Shown here: piece after piece, positions 1-5,149 of the stretch
How the letters are laid out: each line of letters starts with the position of its first letter
How positions within the stretch are numbered: position 1 is the first letter of the stretch
DNA from: Chloroflexota bacterium
GTDB lineage: Bacteria; Chloroflexota; Anaerolineae; 4572-78; J111
Length of the DNA: 5,149 nt
NCBI GenBank assembly: GCA_003695455.1
Contig: RFJF01000751.1
Location: 1 to 5,149 of the forward strand
Direction of reading: 5' to 3'
Notes under the pieces: model-generated
Told to the model about the DNA's origin: nothing
What the model saw: the letters and a program-made list of their open reading frames with translations, nothing else
Database searches by the model: none
Position numbers and translations under genes: made by a program

Positions 1-297
1 GACGGTTCAGCCTTTTTCGGCTCGCCGACCAAACTGTTTGAATACATGGCCATGGGCCGGGCCATTGTGGCCAGCAATTTGGGCCAAATTGGCGAAATTC
101 TGCACCACGAAGAGAGCGCCCTGCTGACCGAACCCGGTAACCACGACGACATTGTGCAGGCCGTGCTCCGGCTGGCCGCCGACCCCGACCTACGCCTCCG
201 GCTGAGCCTGCGGGCGCGGCGCGACGTGATGGCCGAATACACCTGGCAGCGCAACGCCGAGCGCGTGCTGGACGCTGCCCGCGAGCTGATTGGGTAA
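1..297 (+). CDS. Glycosyltransferase family 4 (GT-B fold), C-terminal end only
   Basis: This is the last 98 codons of a gene that begins left of the window; the frame is open from base 1 to the TAA at 295-297. The visible part is the C-terminal half of a GT-B Rossmann domain. The stretch SPTKLFEYMAMGRAIVAS (visible residues 8-25), followed by GEIL, is the nucleotide-sugar binding signature of GT4 (RfaB/WcaI-like) enzymes, with Glu14 as the conserved donor-ribose/phosphate-binding glutamate. The earlier Glu of the classical EX7E motif is Phe here, as in many members with the SPTKLFEYMA signature. The tail has the usual family ending: an acidic patch (EPGNHDD), a helix, then a Trp-containing helix (YTWQRNAERVL). 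Enzymes of this type act in the cytoplasm or at the inner membrane face, moving a sugar from a nucleotide donor to a lipid-linked glycan. An internal ATG at 46 is not the real start because homology continues upstream of it. Donor and acceptor cannot be deduced. Confidence 0.93.
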   Translation, partial: DGSAFFGSPTKLFEYMAMGRAIVASNLGQIGEILHHEESALLTEPGNHDDIVQAVLRLAADPDLRLRLSLRARRDVMAEYTWQRNAERVLDAARELIG

Positions 298-299
298 TC

Positions 300-303
300 G
301 GGG
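300..303 (+). promoter_or_regulatory. Weak Shine-Dalgarno-like GGGG before the GTG at 311
   Basis: A GGGG run lies seven bases upstream of the GTG at 311, just after the stop codon of the glycosyltransferase gene. It favours GTG 311 over the in-frame TTG at 290. That TTG directly follows an in-frame TGA (287-289), so it is simply the first possible start codon, and it would overlap the preceding gene. The match is short in a GC-rich region, so the evidence is modest. Confidence 0.3.
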
Positions 304-310
304 CAGCCCG

Positions 311-2452
311 GTGTCGTTTTCACAGCGGCTGCAAAAAGCGGCCAAACTGCCTCCCCGCGTGTTGCTGGCCCGCGTGTACCACAAACTGGTTCACAGAAGT
401 CGCCACGTCGCCCGGCGCTGGCAGGTTCGATATTTTCCCGCCCGCCTTTCCAACGCCGATTTGCTGGCCGCCACCACACTCAACCTGCACAATGCAGCGG
501 CGCTGGCGGCGCACTTTCGCACCCGCACATCCCCCGACTTCTTCCTGTCGCCTGAATCTCGGAAGCTGCTGCCCCGCATTTTCCCCACTGATGAATCCCG
601 CGCCGCCCGTCTGCGTTTGGCCGATGACGCCGCCCGCGGTTGCTTCGACCTGCTCGGCTCCGGCCCGGTAGATTTGGGCAACGACATCAACTGGCACACC
701 GATTTCAAAACCGGCACCACGTGGCCGCCGGTCTACTTTGCCGATATTGACTACTCGGACCTCTCCCAACCGTACGATGTGAAAGTGCCGTGGGAACTCA
801 GCCGCGCCCAGCATTTTGTCACGCTGGGGCAGGCTTACTGGCTCACCGGCGATGAAAAATACACCCGCGCCTTTCTTGCCCAGTGGCAAAGCTGGCAGGC
901 GGCCAATCCGCCGCAGGTTGGCGTTAACTGGGCCTGCACCATGGACGTGGCAATTCGCGCCGTAAACTGGGTGTGGGCCTTCTACTTTTTCAAGGATTCG
1001 CCCGCTTTTACGGATGACCTCCTGCTGGCCTTTGTCAAAAGCATCTTTCAGCACGGCCAACACATCCTCCGCAACCTGGAGGACGGCCCCATCCGCGGCA
1101 ACCACTACCTGTCTGATGGCGTAGGGTTGGTGTATCTGGGCTTGCTCTTTCCGGAGTTTAAAGAGGCCGCCCGCTGGCGCAAAAAAGGGCTGGAAATCCT
1201 GTTTGGCGAAATGCGCCACCAGGTTTACCCGGACGGCGCGGATTTTGAAGCCTCCATTCCCTACCACCGGCTGGTGCTGGAACTGTTCCTCTCCCCGATT
1301 CTGCTCTGCCGCCGCAACGGCGTTTCCGTGCCGGATGATGTGCTGGCCCGGCTGGAAAAGATGTTTGAATTTGTGCTGGCCTACACCAAACCGGACGGAA
1401 CCGCGCCCATTTTGGGCGACGCCGACGACGGCCGTCTGTTGCGGCTGAGCCAACCCGGCCTTGACCGCGAATTTTCCGACCACCGCTATCTGCTGGCAAT
1501 CGGCGCGGTGTTGTTCAATCGGGCTGATTTTGGCCGCGCCGCCGGCGATTGTTGGGAGGAGGCGCTGTGGCTTTTGGGGCAGCGGGCGACGGAATTTCGC
1601 GTAGCCGAACTGCCGGCGGCTGAACCTGCGGCCTCGGCGCACTTCCCCGACGCCGGAATTTTTGTGATGCGCCACGCCGCGTACTACCTTCTGCTCGATG
1701 CCGGCCCCAACGGGCAGGACGGCAACGGCGGCCACGCTCACAATGACCTGTTCAGTTTTGAACTGTACGCCGGCGACAAATCTTTTATTGTAGACCCCGG
1801 CGCGTACGTTTACACCGCCGATTACCGGGCGCGCAATCTGTTTCGTTCCACGGCGTACCACAACACCGTGCAGGTGGATGGCCGGGAAATCTGCCCCCTG
1901 GCCGATGATGCCCTGTTCACCCTTACCGGCGACCCGACCGTAACTCTGCATCGCTGGGAGTCCACCCCCACCCACGATTTTCTGGACGTTGAGCACGACG
2001 GCTACCGCCGCCTGTCCCAACCGGTATTCCACCGGCGGCAGCTCTATTTTGATAAATCCGCCGGTTGGTGGATAATTAGAGATTTGTTGACGGGGGACGG
2101 AAATCATCAATTTGAGCTGAATTTTCATCTGGCCGCGCACATCCCGGAATTGCATTTTGCGCCCGACAATCGGCCCGCTCTGTTCACCGCGGTGTCCGGC
2201 ACCAATCTGGCGCTGGTCAGTTTGCTGCCGCACACGCCCCCGCCGGAGGTTTGGCAGGGGTGGGTATCGCCGCGTTACGGAGTGCGGCAGCCCGCGCCGG
2301 TGGTCACGTTTCGGTGTGCCGGGGAAGTTCCGGCTGAGTTTGTCACCGCGCTGGTGCCGCATCCCGCACCCTTCCCGGCTGATTTTGACTGGGATGCGCT
2401 GGTTGAACAGGTATTGGCCCGGTGGCGAGAATCTCCGGCTCGGCAGCACTAA
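311..2452 (+). CDS. Heparinase II/III family protein (polysaccharide lyase fold, alginate-lyase-like)
   Basis: The predicted protein has 713 residues from GTG 311 (720 if TTG 290 is used). A short basic N-terminus (RLQKAAKLPPRVLLARVYHKL) is typical of cluster-encoded members. It is followed by an alpha/alpha-toroid domain (about residues 90-400) and a C-terminal beta-sandwich (about 440-700). Landmarks are INWH at 126-129, PWELSR near 160-165, GNHYLSDG at 263-270 (Asn264, His265), SIPYHR with Tyr318, and GGHAHNDLFSFEL with His475 and His477. STAYHNTVQVDG with His517 marks the beta-sandwich. Family knowledge: heparinase III-type lyases use an Asn, a Tyr and a His to abstract the C5 proton of a uronic acid and break the glycosidic bond by beta-elimination. 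All three can be assigned here, so an active enzyme is plausible. No signal peptide or lipobox is visible, which is odd for a secreted lyase and suggests action inside the cell or an unconventional location. Its position between glycosyltransferases suggests trimming, length control or editing of a surface polysaccharide. The substrate is unknown. Confidence 0.93.
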   Translation: MSFSQRLQKAAKLPPRVLLARVYHKLVHRSRHVARRWQVRYFPARLSNADLLAATTLNLHNAAALAAHFRTRTSPDFFLSPESRKLLPRIFPTDESRAARLRLADDAARGCFDLLGSGPVDLGNDINWHTDFKTGTTWPPVYFADIDYSDLSQPYDVKVPWELSRAQHFVTLGQAYWLTGDEKYTRAFLAQWQSWQAANPPQVGVNWACTMDVAIRAVNWVWAFYFFKDSPAFTDDLLLAFVKSIFQHGQHILRNLEDGPIRGNHYLSDGVGLVYLGLLFPEFKEAARWRKKGLEILFGEMRHQVYPDGADFEASIPYHRLVLELFLSPILLCRRNGVSVPDDVLARLEKMFEFVLAYTKPDGTAPILGDADDGRLLRLSQPGLDREFSDHRYLLAIGAVLFNRADFGRAAGDCWEEALWLLGQRATEFRVAELPAAEPAASAHFPDAGIFVMRHAAYYLLLDAGPNGQDGNGGHAHNDLFSFELYAGDKSFIVDPGAYVYTADYRARNLFRSTAYHNTVQVDGREICPLADDALFTLTGDPTVTLHRWESTPTHDFLDVEHDGYRRLSQPVFHRRQLYFDKSAGWWIIRDLLTGDGNHQFELNFHLAAHIPELHFAPDNRPALFTAVSGTNLALVSLLPHTPPPEVWQGWVSPRYGVRQPAPVVTFRCAGEVPAEFVTALVPHPAPFPADFDWDALVEQVLARWRESPARQH

Positions 2453-2458
2453 CCTGCA

Positions 2459-2479
2459 AATTGCCGGGAATCCGGAATT
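2459..2479 (+). repeat. Imperfect inverted repeat after the heparinase-like gene
   Basis: AATT-G-CCGG, a four-base loop GAAT, then CCGG-AATT would form an eight-pair stem with one bulged G, starting seven bases after the stop codon of the heparinase-like gene. No T-run follows (the next bases are ACGGTTGC), so it does not fit an intrinsic terminator. It could attenuate transcription or protect a 3' end, or be chance. Confidence 0.25.
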
Positions 2480-2512
2480 ACGGTTGCGGCTGAAATAACA
2501 GATTCCGCCCAA

Positions 2513-2520
2513 TATAGATT
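2513..2520 (+). promoter_or_regulatory. Possible -10 element upstream of the GT-C gene
   Basis: The 75-base gap between genes 2 and 3 becomes AT-rich near its end. TATAGATT contains both TATAGA and TAGATT, each a fair match to a bacterial -10 box. Initiation six to eight bases downstream would fall at or just before the GTG at 2528, giving a leaderless or nearly leaderless message. That agrees with the lack of any Shine-Dalgarno sequence before this gene. No convincing -35 box at normal spacing was found; TTGCGG at 2484-2489 is too far upstream. Read-through from gene 2 remains possible. Confidence 0.25.
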
Positions 2521-2532
2521 CACAATTGTGAA
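2519..2532. repeat. Perfect 14-base palindrome spanning the start codon of the GT-C gene
   Basis: TTCACAATTGTGAA is identical to its reverse complement and is centred between bases 2525 and 2526, so the GTG start codon (2528-2530) lies in its right half. Its size and symmetry suit an operator for a dimeric regulator, and it adjoins the possible -10 element at 2513-2520. A chance origin is not excluded: a 14-base perfect palindrome is expected roughly once per 16 kb in random DNA. Confidence 0.35.
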
Positions 2533-4153
2533 ACAACGGTTGAGTTTCAAAACTGAATATGTGTGGCTGGCGGCAATTGTTGTGCTGGCGTTGTATTTGC
2601 GATTGTGGGGCATCGGTTTTGATTTGCCGTATGTGGGCTACATCAGCGATGAAACCCGCACCGTTGACCACAGCCTGCAAATTATGCGCGCCGGCTTGTT
2701 GGACGGGGCGGCCTGGGGCATTGGCACGCTATATTTTTATGTGCAAGCCGCCGTGAATGTGCCAATATTCTGGCTGGCCGGAATCACCGGCCCGGACGCC
2801 GTACCCACGTTTGTGGAACTGCAAACCGCGCACAACATTACCGCGCCAAACATCGGCATGCCCTATCCCGCCCCGCAAATTTACTACTGGGGCCGGGTGC
2901 TGGTGGCGGTATTTGGCAGCGCATCGGTTGTGGTGCTGTATTTAATTGGGCGTACCCTGAAATCGGCGCGGGTGGGGTTGGCGGCAGCCTTTTTTTTGGC
3001 CGCGTTTGCCCTGCACATTGAATTTTCACATTACCTCATCCGCACCGTACCGGCGTTGTTTTTGCTGCTGCTGGCCTTTTACGTGATTTTGCAGGCATAC
3101 AACCGTCACAGTTGGTGGTTGTACCTGTTCAGCCTTTTGCCGGCATTTGCGGCCATCTACGCCAAGCAGAACAGCCTGATTATTCTCTGCCCGCTGGCAG
3201 CGGGGGTGGCAATGAGTCTGTGGCATGAGTTTCAAACCCGGGAGCGCCGGCAATTTGCGCTGACGGCAGCTACGGCGGTTGGGGTTGCGCTGGCGTTGTT
3301 TGTGGCAGTCTGGGTGCTCACAGGGTTCAATATTTTGCAGTACGTGCAATCGTTGGTCAACCGGGTGCTGTATCACCCATTTGTGTACGGCGGCACGTGG
3401 TTGGGGGCCAGCGGCGAGAATACGGCGCAATGGATGGCCCGGCAGTTTTTTGTAGAACGGCCGGAAAAATATATGCTGCTGTTATCGCTGCCGGGGGTAC
3501 TGGCGGCGCTCGCGTTACGCGGGCGGGGCGCGCTGTTGTTGTCGGTGGTGGTGCCGTATTTGGTGGTGTTCAGTTTTTTTACGGTTCGCTGGCTGCACTG
3601 GCTGCTGCCGGTCATGGCGATGATGCTGCTTCTCTCCGCGCTCTTTCTGGATTGGTTGTTTGAAACAGCGCGCAACGCCCTGCCCACGGTTGATGCCCGC
3701 CTGTTGGGCGCACTGCACATCGGACTGCTGCTGGCCGTGGCGTGGCCGTCAATTTCTTTTGCCGCGGCGCAAAATTCGGTGGCGGTACGCCCCGATGTCC
3801 GCAATCTGGTGGACGGCTGGGTGCAGCAAAATTTACCGCCGGGCGCAACACTTGTGGTGGATGAATACGGCCCGTACATCACCGCCGATAACTTCAATGT
3901 GATATACGTCAACTCCATCACCGACAAGGATGTGCAAACGTACCGCACCGAGGGGGTGGATTATCTGGTGGGCAACGGTCTGAAATTAATCACCTTTCTC
4001 AATGCCCTGTCGGACCCCCGCACCGGCGACGTGGCCAACGAGCAAACGGCCCGTGCCTACCAAATGATGACCGAACTGACCCCCATCCACGAATTCAAGG
4101 GTCCGTTCATCTTCACTCCGGATATGCAAGTGATAATTTTTCAAATTGAGTGA
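2528..4153 (+). CDS. Polytopic membrane glycosyltransferase, GT-C fold, GT39/ArnT/PMT-like
   Basis: The protein has 541 residues from GTG 2528; the basic N-terminus MKQRLSFK before the first membrane helix supports this start. About a dozen hydrophobic segments can be read, near residues 11-29, 68-86, 122-141, 148-166, 172-190, 196-212, 214-232, 243-264, 315-331, 335-352, 354-378 and 392-412. After helix 1, the loop DLPYVGYISDETRTVD carries the Asp41-Glu42 pair that marks the catalytic/metal-binding loop of PMT- and ArnT-like GT-C enzymes. A soluble domain of about 125 residues follows the last helix (LPPGATLVVDEYGPY at 436-450), predicted to lie outside the membrane. Family members transfer a sugar from a polyprenyl-phosphate donor to a protein, lipid or glycan on the outer face. 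The second acidic position often seen near helix 5 reads Thr173 (HYLIRTVPALF), with Glu165 nearby. The gap of 75 bases, the palindrome at its start and a more T-rich codon style hint at separate expression. Donor and acceptor are unknown. Confidence 0.85.
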   Translation: MKQRLSFKTEYVWLAAIVVLALYLRLWGIGFDLPYVGYISDETRTVDHSLQIMRAGLLDGAAWGIGTLYFYVQAAVNVPIFWLAGITGPDAVPTFVELQTAHNITAPNIGMPYPAPQIYYWGRVLVAVFGSASVVVLYLIGRTLKSARVGLAAAFFLAAFALHIEFSHYLIRTVPALFLLLLAFYVILQAYNRHSWWLYLFSLLPAFAAIYAKQNSLIILCPLAAGVAMSLWHEFQTRERRQFALTAATAVGVALALFVAVWVLTGFNILQYVQSLVNRVLYHPFVYGGTWLGASGENTAQWMARQFFVERPEKYMLLLSLPGVLAALALRGRGALLLSVVVPYLVVFSFFTVRWLHWLLPVMAMMLLLSALFLDWLFETARNALPTVDARLLGALHIGLLLAVAWPSISFAAAQNSVAVRPDVRNLVDGWVQQNLPPGATLVVDEYGPYITADNFNVIYVNSITDKDVQTYRTEGVDYLVGNGLKLITFLNALSDPRTGDVANEQTARAYQMMTELTPIHEFKGPFIFTPDMQVIIFQIE

Positions 4154-4169
4154 TTTGTCAGAGAAATCA
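4151..4169 (+). repeat. Small inverted repeat between genes 3 and 4
   Basis: TGATTT (4151-4156) and AAATCA (4164-4169) could pair as a six-base stem around the loop GTCAGAG. The left arm begins with the stop codon of gene 3, and the right arm ends two bases before the ATG of gene 4. TTTCA (4139-4143) and TGAAA (4172-4176) could add an outer pairing. The stem is AT-rich and weak. It leaves the only Shine-Dalgarno-like bases (GAG, 4161-4163) in the loop, so an effect on translation of gene 4 is conceivable. It is not a terminator. Confidence 0.2.
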
Positions 4170-4170
4170 A

Positions 4171-5149
4171 ATGAAACAAGTATTTTTCAATTCCGCAGGA
4201 CAGGTTGTGGTTGAAGATGTACCCGCTCCGGCGCTGCTGCCGGGCGGCGTGCTGGTGCAGGTGGAGTATTCGCTCATCAGCACCGGCACCGAGTCGATGG
4301 CGCAGGCCGAAAGCGCCGGTGTGGTAGGCCGCGCTATGCGAAGCCCGGCGCTGGTCAAAAAAGTGATTGACCGCGCCCGTACCGTGGGCGTGCAGGAAAC
4401 GGCCCGGTTGGTGAAGCAAAAACTCCGCAGCGAAGCCATTTTGCCGCTGAGCATCACCGGTTACAGCGCCGCCGGACGGGTCATCGCCAAAGATGATGCC
4501 GTGACCGATTTGCAAATTGGCGACCGTGTGGCCTGCGCCGGGGCTAAATACGCCAGCCACGCCCAAATCATCGGCGTGCCGCGCAATCTGGCTGCACCCG
4601 TGCCGCCCGCCGTTCAGCCGCAGCACGCCGCCTTCACCACGCTGGGCGCCATTGCCATGCAGGGCGTGCGCCGCGCCGGGGTGCAAATGGGCGAAACCGT
4701 GGTGGTGGTTGGGCTGGGCTTGCTGGGCCAGCTCACGGCGCAAATGCTGCGCGTAGCCGGCTGCCGGGTCATTGGGCTTGATTTGGTGGAGAGCCGGGTC
4801 AACCTGGCCCGCCAACTGGGCCTCGATTTGGGCATCCAGCCGGACCAAACCGATGCGCTGGCTGCGGTCAAATCGTTCACCGGCGGGGTGGGCGCGGACG
4901 CGGTGCTGCTGTGCGCCGGAACCGGCTCGTCCGGGCCGGTCAACCAGGCCTTCAAAATGGCCCGCGAGCGGGGCCGGGTGGTCATTGTTGGCGCGGTGGG
5001 GATGAATCTGGAGCGCGCCGATTTTTACACCCGCGAGCAGGATTTGCTCATCTCGCGCTCGTACGGGCCGGGCCGCTACGACCCCACCTACGAGGAACAG
5101 GGGCTGGATTATCCCATCGGGTATGTGCGCTGGACGGAAAATCGGGATA
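4171..5149 (+). CDS. Zinc-alcohol-dehydrogenase-like (MDR) domain, probably the N-terminal part of a bi-domain oxidoreductase; 3' end outside window
   Basis: The frame opens at ATG 4171 and runs off the right edge after 326 full codons without a stop. It is an MDR-superfamily dehydrogenase: a GroES-like N-terminal domain (GDRV near residue 115), then a Rossmann domain with GLGLLG at 181-186. Asp204, at the end of the second Rossmann strand, favours NAD(H) over NADP(H). The catalytic zinc Cys of classical members is missing: the motif reads SLISTGTE (Ser37-Thr38). The four-Cys structural-zinc loop is also missing, replaced by a long basic helical insert (about residues 48-92). The end of the visible part, SYGPGRYDP followed by GLDYPIGYVRWTENR, is characteristic of bi-domain oxidoreductases, in which a Gfo/Idh/MocA domain follows; that half would lie beyond base 5149. 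These proteins often sit in polysaccharide clusters and probably oxidise or reduce a sugar, but the substrate is not established. The gap to gene 3 is 17 bases, with only a weak GAG as ribosome site. Confidence 0.88.
   Translation, partial: MKQVFFNSAGQVVVEDVPAPALLPGGVLVQVEYSLISTGTESMAQAESAGVVGRAMRSPALVKKVIDRARTVGVQETARLVKQKLRSEAILPLSITGYSAAGRVIAKDDAVTDLQIGDRVACAGAKYASHAQIIGVPRNLAAPVPPAVQPQHAAFTTLGAIAMQGVRRAGVQMGETVVVVGLGLLGQLTAQMLRVAGCRVIGLDLVESRVNLARQLGLDLGIQPDQTDALAAVKSFTGGVGADAVLLCAGTGSSGPVNQAFKMARERGRVVIVGAVGMNLERADFYTREQDLLISRSYGPGRYDPTYEEQGLDYPIGYVRWTENRD

Noticed and set aside
46..297. Small independent 83-residue gene starting at ATG 46
   Set aside because: The glycosyltransferase signature (SPTKLFEYMA) begins before this ATG in the same open frame, so this is the end of a longer gene cut by the window edge.
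290..310. TTG at 290 as the start of the heparinase-like protein
   Set aside because: It directly follows an in-frame TGA and would overlap the preceding gene. The added residues (GNRGSP) do not look like a family N-terminus, whereas GTG 311 begins with MSFSQRLQKAAK and has a GGGG seven bases upstream. It cannot be excluded entirely.
2459..2479. Intrinsic transcription terminator after gene 2
   Set aside because: The hairpin has a bulge and no T-run follows, so it does not meet the pattern of a rho-independent terminator.
320..2680. A 786-codon open frame on the minus strand opposite the heparinase-like gene
   Set aside because: It is the antisense shadow of a long gene with GC-rich third positions. 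Its translation is a Gln-, Arg-, Gly- and Val-rich mixture with no domain or motif, and it runs through the intergenic gap into gene 3. The plus strand carries a clear family signature throughout.
4141..4848. A 235-codon open frame on the minus strand
   Set aside because: It lies antisense to the well-supported oxidoreductase gene, and its His-, Ala-, Gln- and Gly-rich translation resembles no family. It is treated as a shadow.

Overview
This window holds four same-strand genes from what looks like a bacterial surface or exopolysaccharide gene cluster. In order they are: the 3' end of a family-4 glycosyltransferase (1-297), a complete heparinase II/III-family (polysaccharide-lyase fold) protein (311-2452), a complete polytopic GT-C membrane glycosyltransferase of the GT39/ArnT/PMT-like type (2528-4153), and the 5' two-thirds or less of a zinc-alcohol-dehydrogenase-like protein that looks like the N-terminal half of a 'bi-domain oxidoreductase' (4171 to the right edge). 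No tRNA, rRNA, CRISPR array, insertion sequence or phage gene was seen.

The DNA is moderately GC-rich, with strong GC preference at third codon positions in genes 1, 2 and 4. Gene 3 uses more TTG, TTT and GTG codons, as expected for a very hydrophobic protein. GTG starts are used twice and Shine-Dalgarno sequences are weak or absent. The protein families and this style fit an environmental bacterium, possibly of the Chloroflexota (Anaerolineae-like). That placement is an impression and not a demonstration, because no phylogenetic marker lies in the window.

Layout: genes 1 and 2 are 13 bases apart and probably co-transcribed. A 75-base gap (2453-2527) separates genes 2 and 3. It holds an imperfect hairpin and an AT-rich segment with a possible -10 element, and it ends in a perfect 14-base palindrome (2519-2532) covering the GTG start of gene 3. 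This is the only place in the window where a separate promoter is plausible. Genes 3 and 4 are 17 bases apart.

How the genes may work together (inference): the GT4 enzyme would add sugars to a lipid-linked glycan on the cytoplasmic face, and the GT-C protein would transfer a sugar from a polyprenyl-phosphate donor on the outer face of the membrane. The oxidoreductase would modify a sugar or nucleotide-sugar. The heparinase-like protein would cleave, edit or epimerise a uronic-acid-containing polymer. It keeps the Asn, Tyr and His residues expected of an active lyase but has no signal peptide. The pairing of a leaderless lyase-fold protein with a bi-domain oxidoreductase and glycosyltransferases is the most interesting feature of the window; the substrate is unknown.
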